Shown in pieces: positions 1 to 11,000 of a DNA stretch of 64,000 nt. The notes beneath the pieces are model-generated. The model saw only the letters and a program-made list of their open reading frames with translations, was not told the origin of the DNA and ran no database searches. Each line of letters opens with the position of its first letter. The first letter of the stretch is position 1. The translations under genes and the position numbers were made by a program. Origin of the DNA: Eulemur rufifrons (taxonomy: Eukaryota > Chordata > Mammalia > Primates > Lemuridae); NCBI RefSeq assembly GCF_041146395.1, contig NC_091006.1, positions 10,918,001 through 10,982,000 on the forward strand, given 5' to 3'.

Positions 1-114
1 CTTCCCAGATCTGGGAAGTGTTCTGAAATACAAATCAATTTATGTCACTGTGCAGCTCAGAGGGCATTTCTGTGGCTCCCCAGTATCCTTAAGAGAAAGC
101 TCGAGTGCCTTAGC

Positions 115-330
115 GTGGGTTACCAGGCCCTGTGGGACTCCTGCTTCTCTCTTGTTCTCACTCACCCTCCAGACCTCAGGGCCTTTGCATATGCAGTTCC
201 CCCGGGCCCCGTGTGCTCTGCTCTCTTCCCTCCCCTTTCTGCTGAGTCATGCCCCCTCATCCTTCCAGTCTCAGCTCAGACATCACTCCCTGGAGACCCT
301 TTCCTGGGCCCCCACACCAGGTCTCTCCCC
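115..330 (+). repeat. L2-like fragment
   Basis: Contains cctcagggcctttgcatatg, the commonest recognisable phrase of the L2 3' region, followed by the diverged continuation ending near an Alu monomer. Confidence 0.6.
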
Positions 331-342
331 AGTATCCACTAC

Positions 343-523
343 TTTTTTTTTTTTTTTTTTTTTTGAGACAAAGTCTCATTCTGTCACCCAGGCTGGAGTG
401 TGCAGTACTACGGTCACAGCTCACTGCCATCTTGAACTCCTAGGCTCAAGCAATCCTCCGGTCTCAGCCTCCCAGGTAGCTGGGATTACAGGTGTGCACC
501 ACCGCACCCTGCTCAGCCCGGCC
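343..523 (-). mobile_element. Alu-type monomer (FLAM/FRAM-like)
   Basis: Begins with a T21 run (poly(A) of the minus strand), then gagacaaagtctcattctg and the 7SL-derived body to cagcccggcc. Only one arm length is present, so it is a monomer or a truncated Alu. Confidence 0.8.
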
Positions 524-669
524 TTCTTTGACTGCCCTTTTCAAAATTGCAAACCCCTAGTACTTATCACTATTTAAGCCAACACTGTCCTATAAAAGTG
601 TGATGCCAGTCACATATGCCATTTTGAATTTCCTAGTACCCAAGTTAAAGAGGTAAACAGAAGCAGGTG

Positions 670-800
670 AAATTCATTTTAATAATACATTTGATTTTTC
701 CCGTTCAAGGTCACACAGCTCATAAGTGGCAGAGCTGGGCTTTGAACCCAGATCACTGGCTGCAGAGTTCTTGCTCTTACCCACTAGGCAGTACTGCTTG
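670..800 (-). repeat. MIR fragment
   Basis: aaggtcacacagctcataag and ctttgaacccagatcactgg are the core of an inverted MIR. Confidence 0.7.
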
Positions 801-1650
801 ATTAGGAGGTGCTTGTGGAATGGACAAATGATTGAACTACATGTGGCGTATGTGCATATATGTGAGCCCAATTGTGTGACGCCAGGGAGCACACCTGTCC
901 CTGTGTACACTTGGGCATACGTAAGTGTTCCTCTGTGTGCAGTATGTACACGTGTGATTGTGTGTGCTTATGCTTTCCAGGGGGACAAGGGTGGCTTTGG
1001 TCCAGCCTAAGTTGGGATGTTTCCTGCCCAGGAAGGGTCTAGTGAGGATGCCAAGGGGTCCTAGCTTCTCAAAGAGCTGGTGGGAAGACCGGGCCGACCT
1101 GCATTCTGTCCTGTGGGGTGTTATGCAGATGAGATGCAAATAACAAGGGCCTGGTCCTCGGCCAGCCCAACCCTCCAAAGGCCAGTTTGCCCAGCGAGCA
1201 TTTGGATCGTCTCCGCAGCCAGAGACTGCGTGACGGGAGGCGCAGGGACATATGAAGGATGTATTTATAAATCTGTTCCCTTGAATATGAAAAACATCTA
1301 TGAATAGAAACATCATAAATAAAATCTTATTCATAAAAATATAGCCCCATGAATTCTTCATATTTGGTAATGTAATAAAGAACATGTTAAAAATATACCT
1401 TTTATCAATACATGTATAAGCATCTGTTTATAAGTAAATATCTATAAAGAGACTGTTTGTTCTTCAGCCTTTCACTGTCCCCTCTGCTCCTGGGCCTCCC
1501 CCCTCTGACTTTCACTCCCCCACCCCCACCCCTTGGTCTCCCTTTTCTCTACCCAGGCTCTGCCACGTGCCAGCTTTTTTTTCTGTCTTTCCTTCTACAG
1601 AGGGAGCTTGGGAAGGGACAAACTTAACTTTCTTTTAAAAATGCTGTTAT

Positions 1651-1938
1651 AGGCATGGTGGCTCACGCCTGTAATCCTAGCACTCTGGGAGTCAGAAGCA
1701 GGAGGATCGCTTGAGGTCAGGAGTTCGAGACCAGCCTGAGCAAGAGCGAGAACCCGTCTCTACAAAAAACAGAAAAATTAGACAGTTGTGGTGGCGTGCG
1801 CCTGTAGTCCCAGCTACTCAGAGACTGAGGCAGGAGGATCCCTTGAGCCCAGGAGTGTGAGGTTGCTGTGAGCTATGATGATGCCACTGCACTGTAGCCT
1901 GGGTGAAGAGCAAGACTGTCTCAAAAAAAAAAAAAAAA
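1651..1938 (+). mobile_element. Full-length Alu (AluJ-like)
   Basis: Two arms, from aggcatggtggctcacgcc to an A15 tail. Target-site duplication aaatgctgttat flanks it. The left arm reads tagcactctgggag and gagcaagagcgagaa, the strepsirrhine-type variant. Confidence 0.9.
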
Positions 1939-2129
1939 TGCTGTTATAATAAAAAACAGTCAACAAAAATCAAATCTTTATGAGAAACAAATACACGTGG
2001 AAATTATTTTCTGCAAAATGCCCTCCAGCCCCTGGACACCATTGCCTCCTATGATAGGACATCATCCGAAAAGGCTGCCTGGGCTGGGACCAAAGACCCT
2101 CCCTGACTCCCACCCCCCTTTCTGCCTAG

Positions 2130-2248
2130 CCGGGTGGAAGAGACCGGAGTGGTGCTATCCCTGGAGCAGACGGAGCGGCACTCTCGCAGACATGCTCAGT
2201 GGGGCGCCTCCTCTCAGAAGGACGCCCCTAACTCCCGGGACAGCCTTG
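2130..2248 (+). CDS. HIF3A: HIF3A coding exon a ([13 protein letters not shown])
   Basis: Acceptor tctgcctag ends at 2129 and donor gtatgg starts at 2249. The first base completes a codon from an exon outside the window. The frame then reads [19 protein letters not shown] and ends SRDSL plus one base. The last base joins the next exon to make Asp. It corresponds to the human stretch just after the PAS region. Confidence 0.88.
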
Positions 2249-5048
2249 GTATGGAGCAGGGCTGAGGCTGGGAGAGGTTGTGCCCCTAGGACCCTTGGAG
2301 GGAAGCCCAAGTGCCTTAGTGTGGCTCACCAGGCCCTGTGGTACCTGCCTCCTGCCTCCCTCCCCTCTCCTGCGCCCTCCAAACCATATGGCTTCCTCAG
2401 AGCTCGTGGAACATGGATTCTTTCATGCCTCAGGGCCTTTGCACATGCAGTTTCTCTCTTTGTCCTCCCTCCTCTCCTGTGTCCATGGGCTGATTGCTCC
2501 AGTCTCCTGTCGCCCTCTGCTCTGGGTCCTGTGGCTCCTCCTCTCCCACCCTTAAGCTTCCTTCCTGTTCCCGCTTCGCTGCTGTTTGGCATCCAGTAAT
2601 CGTGACCCTCCCAAGTCTGGCTCCTTCCTCCCGCTTCCTTCTCTGCACCCCACGTGTTGGATGAGCCTCCCTACCTGCTTGTTCTTGGGGTGCAGCTGCC
2701 CATATCCTCTCCCTTTCAGCCTCAGAGCTGGCTCTGAGCCATGCCTTGTCCTCTGGGGACCTTAGAAACTCCTTGAGGACAAGCTCCCCAGAGCTGAATG
2801 GCCAAATGGTGTTCTGGGGCCCCAGGCCCCTACCCTGGAACCCTCGGGGCCTCAGTACAATCTGGCAACTAAAGTTAACACCTGGCCTGGCCCAGCAGGG
2901 GTTCCACAGGCCCCTTCTGCCCAGCACTAGGAACCATGGCCATGGTGACTGGTTAAGATGTCAACCGCGTTCCCTGGGGTTGGCGTGGAGGGCTCTGACC
3001 CTTGGCTCTACATGACCACTGCTGTCCTCCTCACCTCCACATGTCCTGCAGACGCCCCTGGTCCCCGGATCCTTGCCTTCCTGCACCCCCCTGCCCTGAG
3101 TGAGGCCACCCTGGCTGCCGACCCCCGCCGATTTTGCAGCCCTGACCTTCGTCGCCTGCTGGCGCCCATCCTGGATGGGGCTTCAGTAGCCGCCACTCCC
3201 AGCACACCACCAGCCACGCAGCGTCCCCAAAGCCCTCTTCCGGTAAGCAGTTCTGCCTCCCACCCACCTGAGCCCTCAGGACCCAGGCTGCCTTGGCCTT
3301 GGCTCAAGCCTTGCTGTCCTCTGGGCTTCGGTTTCTCCATCTGTGTAGGGGAAGTTGGGATGAGAAGGGGTTGAGATTCCTTGAAGACCCAGATTCCAGA
3401 GTCTTCAGTTATTAGAATTCCGGAGTCTGGCCCCCAGCCTGGGAAGTTCCAAGCCGTGACCCCACCCCCAAGCCTGCAACCCAGTATCCAGGCTCTCTGA
3501 ACTTTGACCTCAAAGAGTCGGAACGTCTAATGTCTTGATTTAGCAGAGCTATATTCAGATCCTAAGGCTGCCTCTCACCAGCTGTGTTACCCTGGGCAAG
3601 TGGGTGCTGGAGGCCTTAAATTCTTCACTTATAAAAGGAAGACAATGACAAGTGGCCATGTCATTGGTTATTGTGTGGGTTAAATAAGATTATTTGTAGG
3701 AAGCATCTAGTAGAGGCCTGGCACCTAGTAGGTGCTCAATAGACCATAACCTGGATCCTTGAGTGCGGCCTTTATTAAAAGGATTTGTTTTGTAAAATTT
3801 GGATTGAGCCAAGGGGCTGTACTTGGGGACCACGGGTTCTCCACCATCTGGTGTTGACTGTCTTCATCCCACTTCCCACCCCAAGAAAACATCTTCTCTT
3901 CACCAGAGAAATACAGACTGTGACCTTTGACCTCACCCTTTACCCCTGAGACAGCTGGATTCAGCATTGTTTTCCCCCCAAAATCCAGACTCCAAGACGT
4001 GTAGCCCAGAGAACCTGAATGTCTTGGCCTCGGACTCTGGTCTTTCTAACCTTCGCGATTTGCCCTGTTGACCTGCATATACCCGGCCACTCTGACTTTT
4101 GAACACCCAGGTTCAGAACTCATTTTCGTTTGATGTTGGACTCCCTTGTGTCCCCAGCTGTCTGACATATGAGCCCCACTTCTACCCCTGAGGTCCAGAC
4201 TGTTTACTGTTGATACATCCCAGGCTTAAGATTTCCTGAAGTCTCTGCTCCCTCTCCCTGCAGGCCGATCTCCCAGATGAGCTACTCGTGGGCATGGACA
4301 GTGCACACAGACTCTGCGCCTCCGGGAAGGACCTCGAGGCAGTGGAGACAGATCTAGATATGGCTCAGGTAAGGGCTGGCATGGAAGGAGCAGTCTTCAC
4401 CTCTGTGCTCTGGGGACTGACACATCTGGGCATTAGAGACGGGTGGTGCAGTGGCTAAAGAGATGAGGGGCTGGATGGATGGATGGACGGACCCTTGTAT
4501 TCATTGGTTGAATGATGGTGGGTGATGTTTAGGCAGATATTTGGATGGATAAATGGATGGATGGGTGGATGTTTAGATGGATAGATGGACCACTGGTTCA
4601 TTGGCTGATGAAAAATGCATAAAGATATTTGGATGAATGATTGATTGAATAGATAGATAAGATGACAGATGGATAAATGAAATGACATAAATGACATGAT
4701 GGATTAGTTACCCATTACTACATAACAACTGACCTAAAAACTTAGCACCTTAAAACAGCTAACAGTTATGTCACATGGTTACTGAGTATCAGGAATCTTG
4801 GAGCTGCTTAGCTGGTGGTTTTTGCTCAGGGTCTCTCGTGAGATTGGAGTCAAGCTCTCAGCCAGGGCTACGGTCATCTGGAGCTAGCAGATTTGCTTCT
4901 AAGCTCTCACACATGAGATTGTTGGCAATCCTCAGTCCCTCTCTGGCTTTGGCTGGAGACCTCAGTCCCTCATCACATGAGCGTCTACATTGGTTGCCTA
5001 AGTGTCCTCATGGCGTGGCAGTTGGCTTCCTCCAAGGGAAGCAATCCA

Positions 5049-5086
<38 letters not shown>

Positions 5087-8000
5087 GGGCAGGAAGGCAA
5101 AGAGATGGCAAGAGCGAGCCTGAGACAGAAGATACAGTCTTTCATAGCCTGATCTCAGAAGTGACGACCATGCCTGCTGCCATATTGTGTTGGTCATACA
5201 ACCCAGTACAATGCAGGAGGCAGTTACACGAGAGTGTGAACACCAAAAGGCAGGGACCATTGGGGACCTCCAGTGATGCATGTCTCTCCCTCATGCAAAA
5301 TACAGTCACCCCCTCCTGAGGCCTCCCAAAGTCTCTTCCAATGAAGACCAGAATATTTTTGTGGTGGGGGCACCAAGCATGAGTATGAGTCCAGAATCTT
5401 ATTATCTAAATCTGGTCTGAGTATGGGTGAAGCTCCTCTCGATCTGCTGGCCTGTGGACTACAGAGACAAGTCATCTGCCACACACACCCCCAGCGTGCA
5501 GTGGTGGGACAGGCATAGGATAACTGCCAGAGCCACTCCTATTCAAAAAGGGGTGAAAGTTACCAAGAAGAGGAGGTCTGGGGAAAAAAATGAAAAAGAA
5601 AAAAAGTGGGGGGGGGAGTGAAAGAGGCAGCACACATGCATCTCTGGTCCATAGCAGTTCTGAAATCCGTCTGGGCAAATATGAGAAGTTCCTTGATTAG
5701 GATTTATTTGTACTACTTCCCAGGAGTTTTTCTTTTTCTCCGTGGCTCTTGGTGCCAGCCTCAGGGCTCTTGGCTCCTTGCTCTGAGTCGTCCTTCCTTT
5801 TTCATAAAAGGTAACACGTATTTGTAGCTGAGTAGTTTTCTCAACTTGCTTCCTCCTTCTAGAACTTTGGTGATCCAAAGGCCTCTTTTCATTCTGTACT
5901 GTCTCTATCCCTTCCAGTCCAATCTGACGATGTTTCTGTTCATATAATTCTCTTTTTAAAACTTTGTGGGACTTAATTAGCCGGGCATGGTGGTACGTAC
6001 ATGCCTGTAGTTCCAGCTACTCAGGAGGCTGAGGCAGGAGGATCACTTGAGCCCAGGAGTTGGAGGCTGCAGTGAGCTGTGATGACAAAACTGCACTCTA
6101 GCCAGGGCCACAGAGCGAGACCCTGTCTCAAACAACTTTGTGGGTCTTACGTGAATTTCTTTGGAGTTAATTCCACTAGACAAAAGCCACACCCACAAAT
6201 TGCTTCAAGATAAGCCCTCCTCTACCTCTACTCAGCTTCTGCTGAGAAGCTAAGTGATAGTGCCCTTAAGTTTAGTAGAAGCCCTATTATTTGACTGACA
6301 AGATCTATGAGGGCTACCCTTAAACTCTTTAGAGTGTCTTTTGTCTGACCAAAGGACAGGCTGAGGCACCACTTTTCATCTTTCTGAAGCCTGAACAAGG
6401 AGTTAAGTCCCACCCTGAGCTTCATCTGCAGCCCATGCTTTCCTGGGAGGGCCCTTCTTTGCTCAGAAACCATTTCTTAATTTTAGCATCAGCTGCCATC
6501 TGGAGAGTTCCTACAGTCAGCCAAACTCAAGGTTAACGATACAGTTCTCTAGACTGCCAAGTCTGCCCCAAGTCTTCTGAATAGCTGCAAGTTTTGGGGT
6601 TCCCAGGGCCACCCTCACTTCAGACCAGCTTCCTAACAATTAGGAGATTTCCACAGTCTCCCACAGACTCCCCAGGTTTGATAATTCACTAGAAGTATTC
6701 ATAGTACTCAGGAGAGCACTATACTTAGGATTTTTGTTTTATTATAGCAAAAGAATACAAATCAGAACCAGCCAAAGGAAGATATGCATAGCATGGAATC
6801 TGGGACTGGGAGGGTCCCAAAAGGAAAGCTTGCATGTCCTCAGGGACATGTTACAGTCCCAGTGCTGAAATGTGGCAATGTGTGCATAGAGTATTGCCAA
6901 CCCAGGGTGCTTCATCCAAGCTTTGGTGTCCAGATTTTTTAATGAGATGTCATTACATCGGCATGATTGATTGAGTTACTGTCCACGTAACTGAATTCAA
7001 TCTTCAGTCCCACCCCTACCTTCCCTGGAGGTCAGGCTGATTTCATGTGGCCCAAAGCCACAACCCTCTAATCAGGTGGTCTGGCATGGCCAGCCCCCAT
7101 CCTGAGTTATCTCATTAGCATAAACCATCTAGGGGGCTCGCATGAGTCACTTTGTTAGCGTAAACTATCAGGTGTGGTCCAAGGGGCTCACAGGGAACAG
7201 CAAAGACACTGCTATCACTCAGGAAATTCTAAGCGTTTAGAGGTTACTCCTAGCAGCTGGGACAAAGGCCAGACCTCTCTTTGGATAAAGTTAATTCTTC
7301 ACTACACAGGAAGGTTGAGAATTTTCAAAACCTTCAAGCCCCAGATCCTTCATATTTAACATTTCTTCCTTTAAGGAGAAATTTCCTTTCTCTCTTTCCT
7401 ATTGCCTTTTACTATGAGTAGTAAGGAGAAGTGAGGCAGCTCCTTCAACATTGTGGCTGGAAATCTCCTTAACTGGACCCCCCGGTTTACTCGTTACATT
7501 TCCTACTTTCCACATAACTGCAGGCACTGGTGTTGCCAAACTTCCAGCCACTACACAACAGGCCCCTTTCCTCTGGTTTCCAGTAACACGTTCCTCACTT
7601 CCCTCTAAGCCCTCATTGGCAGCCTCTTCAAGGTTCAGACGTTGATCAATAGTTTGTTCAAGGCAATTTAAGATTTCTCTAACGTGCTCTTCAAAGAGTC
7701 CTTATACCCATTTTACAGATGAGGAAGCTGGAGCTTGACCTCAGGCACGCAACGCAGAAGTGGTGGAGCTGGGACTCCAGCCCAGGTCCACCTGTGTCCA
7801 AGGCTCACGCTCTTGACTCCCTCCTGCCCCGCTCAGGACGCTGATGCTCTGGATTTGGAGATGCTGGCCCCCTACATCTCCATGGATGATGACTTCCAGC
7901 TCAACTCCAGCGAGCAGCTACCCAGGGCCTACCACAGACCTCCAGGGGCTGTCCCCCGGCCCCGCGCTCGGAGCTTCCACGGCCTGCCACCCCCAACCCC

Positions 8001-11000
8001 TGAGCCCTCCCTGCTGCCCCGCTGGGGGAGTGACCCCCGGCTGAGCTGCTCCAGCCCTTCCAGAGGGGACCCCTCAGCATCCTCCCCTGTGGCTGGGGCT
8101 CGGAAGAGGTGAGCCACAGCAAAGGGGGGATGTCACAGGAGTGTAGGGAAGGTCCCTTCCCCTGGTCTTCTCCTTGCCTCTCCATCAGCCTCATCCCTCT
8201 CCAGTCCTGCTACCCTGCTGTCCGCTCCAGCCAGGCCCTCAGTGTCCCCAGCACGTGCCAAGTCTGTTCCAGCTTCTGTGCCTTTGCCCACGTTGTGTCC
8301 CCTTCTCAAGTGCCCTCCACTGTTACGGTTTATCCAAATCCCACCTGTCAGCCAGGGCTCTCTCCTGGGGAACATACTTACATCTGGCCTAGTGACAATT
8401 TATGTCACAGCGAGGAAGACATGGCCACCATGTCAGAGAAGGTGTATAGAACTAAGTCTCTTCACACCTTTGAGAATCTGATGAATGCTATGGACTCCTT
8501 TCTGAGAAAATGTACACATGCAGCTTTGCATATAATTTTGGAAGGTCTATGTCCCCCTTCCAAAGGCATTAGATTACTAACACTCAAGTTTTTGCTCTCC
8601 AGGTTGCACGCATGTGCCCACTTAGTATCCAGAATGGTCTTTTACTGTCCTTAGGAGGATTTTATGGATACATATTGGTATCTCCCAAGGCTCCTAGCTT
8701 TGGGCTGAGTATACACTGGGTGCCCAATAAAGACTTATTAAATGAAGGTGGGAGGGAATTATTAATGAATATAGTGGGTAGGTGGATGGAAGGATGGATG
8801 GATGGCAAGTGGGTGGAGAGACAGGTGGATGAATGGAAGGATGGATGGGTGGATGTTGTATGGGTGGGTGATGGATCATCAGTTGGATGAATAGGAAGAT
8901 TATGGGTATGTGGATGGATGAATGAGTGACTAGGTGGATGGATGGCTAGATGCTGGGGGGAGGCGGAGTAGGTGGATGAATGCTTAGATAGGTGGACGGA
9001 TGAAAGGAGGGATGGATGGAAGATGGGGTGGCTGGGTGGGCGGGTGAGGGATCATGGGATAGATGGGAAGACGGATTGGGGGCGTATCAGTAAAGGAATG
9101 AATAGGTCCCGGGGGGAGTGAATGAATGCCCACACCTGCCCAGGTTTGCTGTGTCCTGAGATTCTTGCCTGTTTTCCTCCAGGGCCCTGACCCAGAGCTC
9201 AGAGGACGAGGCCGAAGGAGCAGAGCTGCTGGGAGTGAGACCCCCCAAACGGTCCCCCAGTCCAGAACCAGAAAACTTTTTGCTATTTCCCGTCAGCCTG
9301 GTATGTTGGGGGATTAATGGGATTCTCTGGCCCTCAGAACCCAGCAGGTTTATACCTCCTCTTTTATAGATGGAAACCAAAATGGAGCAGGGGCAGAAGG
9401 TCTTACAGAAGGTCGTGGGCCCGCTGAGGCTAGGACCTTGATCTTCTAGTTTCACCAACGGGTGTGAAGGGGCTTTGCAAATATGTGTAAGTTGGCAAAA
9501 GGTGCAAAGGAGAAAAATTGAGTAGGGCGAGGGGAGAAATGGCAGGTGGTTAGTATCTGCAGGAATCTTCTTTGCTCCCATGGGACCCCCACCGCAAACT
9601 AGAATAGGTCTTGGCCTTGGATGACTAGTGCAGAATTAAGAGTACAGACACTAGAATCAGACTGGCTTGGGTTCAAGTCCCGGGTCTGTCTGCCACCTAG
9701 TAACTGTGAGACTTTGGGCAGGGGACATCACCACTCTGAGCCTCAGTTTCCTCATCTGGAAAGCGGGAATAGTTAATATCTCACAGGCCTGCCATGAGGA
9801 TTAAATGATATGAGGCCCCTAGCTGACACTCAGTAGGCTGTCCATAAATGGTGTACAAAAACAAACCAAACAAAAGCAGCCCCTCCACCAGTGTCCCTGC
9901 CTCCAGTCTCACCCCTGCTATCCATTCTGCACAACAGCAACCAGAACGCACTTTCTAAAAGCCAGCCTGGGCTCTGTCATTTCCACAAGGCCTCCCTCTG
10001 GGACCTCCCATGGCTCTCTAGTACCCACAGAAGTACCCTGGCTCTTCACTCTGCAAAGGGCTGTTTTAACATGGGGGATGAGGTTGATCGTCTCAACAGC
10101 TTACATGTATTGAGTGCCTATTGTGTACCAGATGCTGACTGCACTGAGTGCCTTATGTGATTAATTTATTTCACCCCCACAATTGCTCTTAGAAATATTA
10201 TTGTCGGGGGGAGAAAAAAAAATATCATTGTTATTATTATATGTATTTACACAGGAGAGGTTAAGCAACTGTATCAGTCAGAGTCTGGGCAGGAAACAGC
10301 ACACTCAAATGGGTTGTTGAGGGGAATTTAACGACAGGACTGTGGACAAAGCTGTGGACAGGGTACAGGGAGGTCAGCAAGGGGCGGTGCGGCACCCGGG
10401 GCTAGCAGCAGGGAAGCCGACTCTAGCCCTAGCCTGAAGGTGCAGGCCAGGGGTGGCCACCAGATCCTGGAGCCAGTGGGGTTCACTTGATAAGGGCTGA
10501 AACCTTCCATGGAGGGACACAGCCAACTCACAGTGACCCAGCAGGGAAACAGCTACAAGAATAAATCGCCCTCTTGGATCTCCCACGAGCTGAACCCAAC
10601 AGGAGCACACAGAGCAAGGCTGCGTGGTGCTGCAACCACACGCACAGGCCAGCCTCCTGGGGCACAGAAGATGGGGAAGAAGTGGGGGCAAGGCCCTGGG
10701 GGAACACAAGGAGGACGTCTGGGGCAGTGACAGGCGGCTGCTGGACCCCAACAGTGCCCTTGACCACTGCACCGTCCTGCCTCCTTGGATATTGATGATC
10801 ATGATGGTGGTGACGGTGATGATGGCAGTGGCTACGTCTCTCCCACAGAGTTTCCTTCTGACAGGAGGCCCGGCCCCAGGGAGCCAGCAGCATCCCAGCA
10901 CCCACCTCCTGGACCTGAATGAGCCCCTGGGTGAGTATCCACGCTGGGCATCCAGAAGCCCTGGGTCGTCATCCTCTGCCCTGGGAGGTGCTTGGATCAT

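Larger units (their letters stand above)
1..2129 (+). other. HIF3A intron, 3' part
   Basis: No HIF3A exon is recognisable before 2130. The stretch holds an L2 fragment, an Alu monomer, a MIR, an AT-rich block at about 1255-1450 with repeated tata/aaat motifs, a pyrimidine-rich block near 1465-1600 and one full Alu. Confidence 0.6.

Noticed and set aside
1997..2599. 200-codon open frame across HIF3A exon a
   Set aside because: Its frame is not the HIF3A frame through 2130-2248, which is fixed by protein homology and phase. It continues into L2-derived intron.
9640..9720. tRNA-like B-box sequence (gggttcaagtcccgg)
   Set aside because: Part of a MIR, a tRNA-derived SINE. No cloverleaf or terminator fits a functional tRNA. 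The same holds for the other MIR copies.
10374..11000. 208-codon minus-strand open frame over HIF3A exon f
   Set aside because: Shadow of GC-rich sequence; includes a His-rich run from a gat/ggt repeat. No homology recognised.
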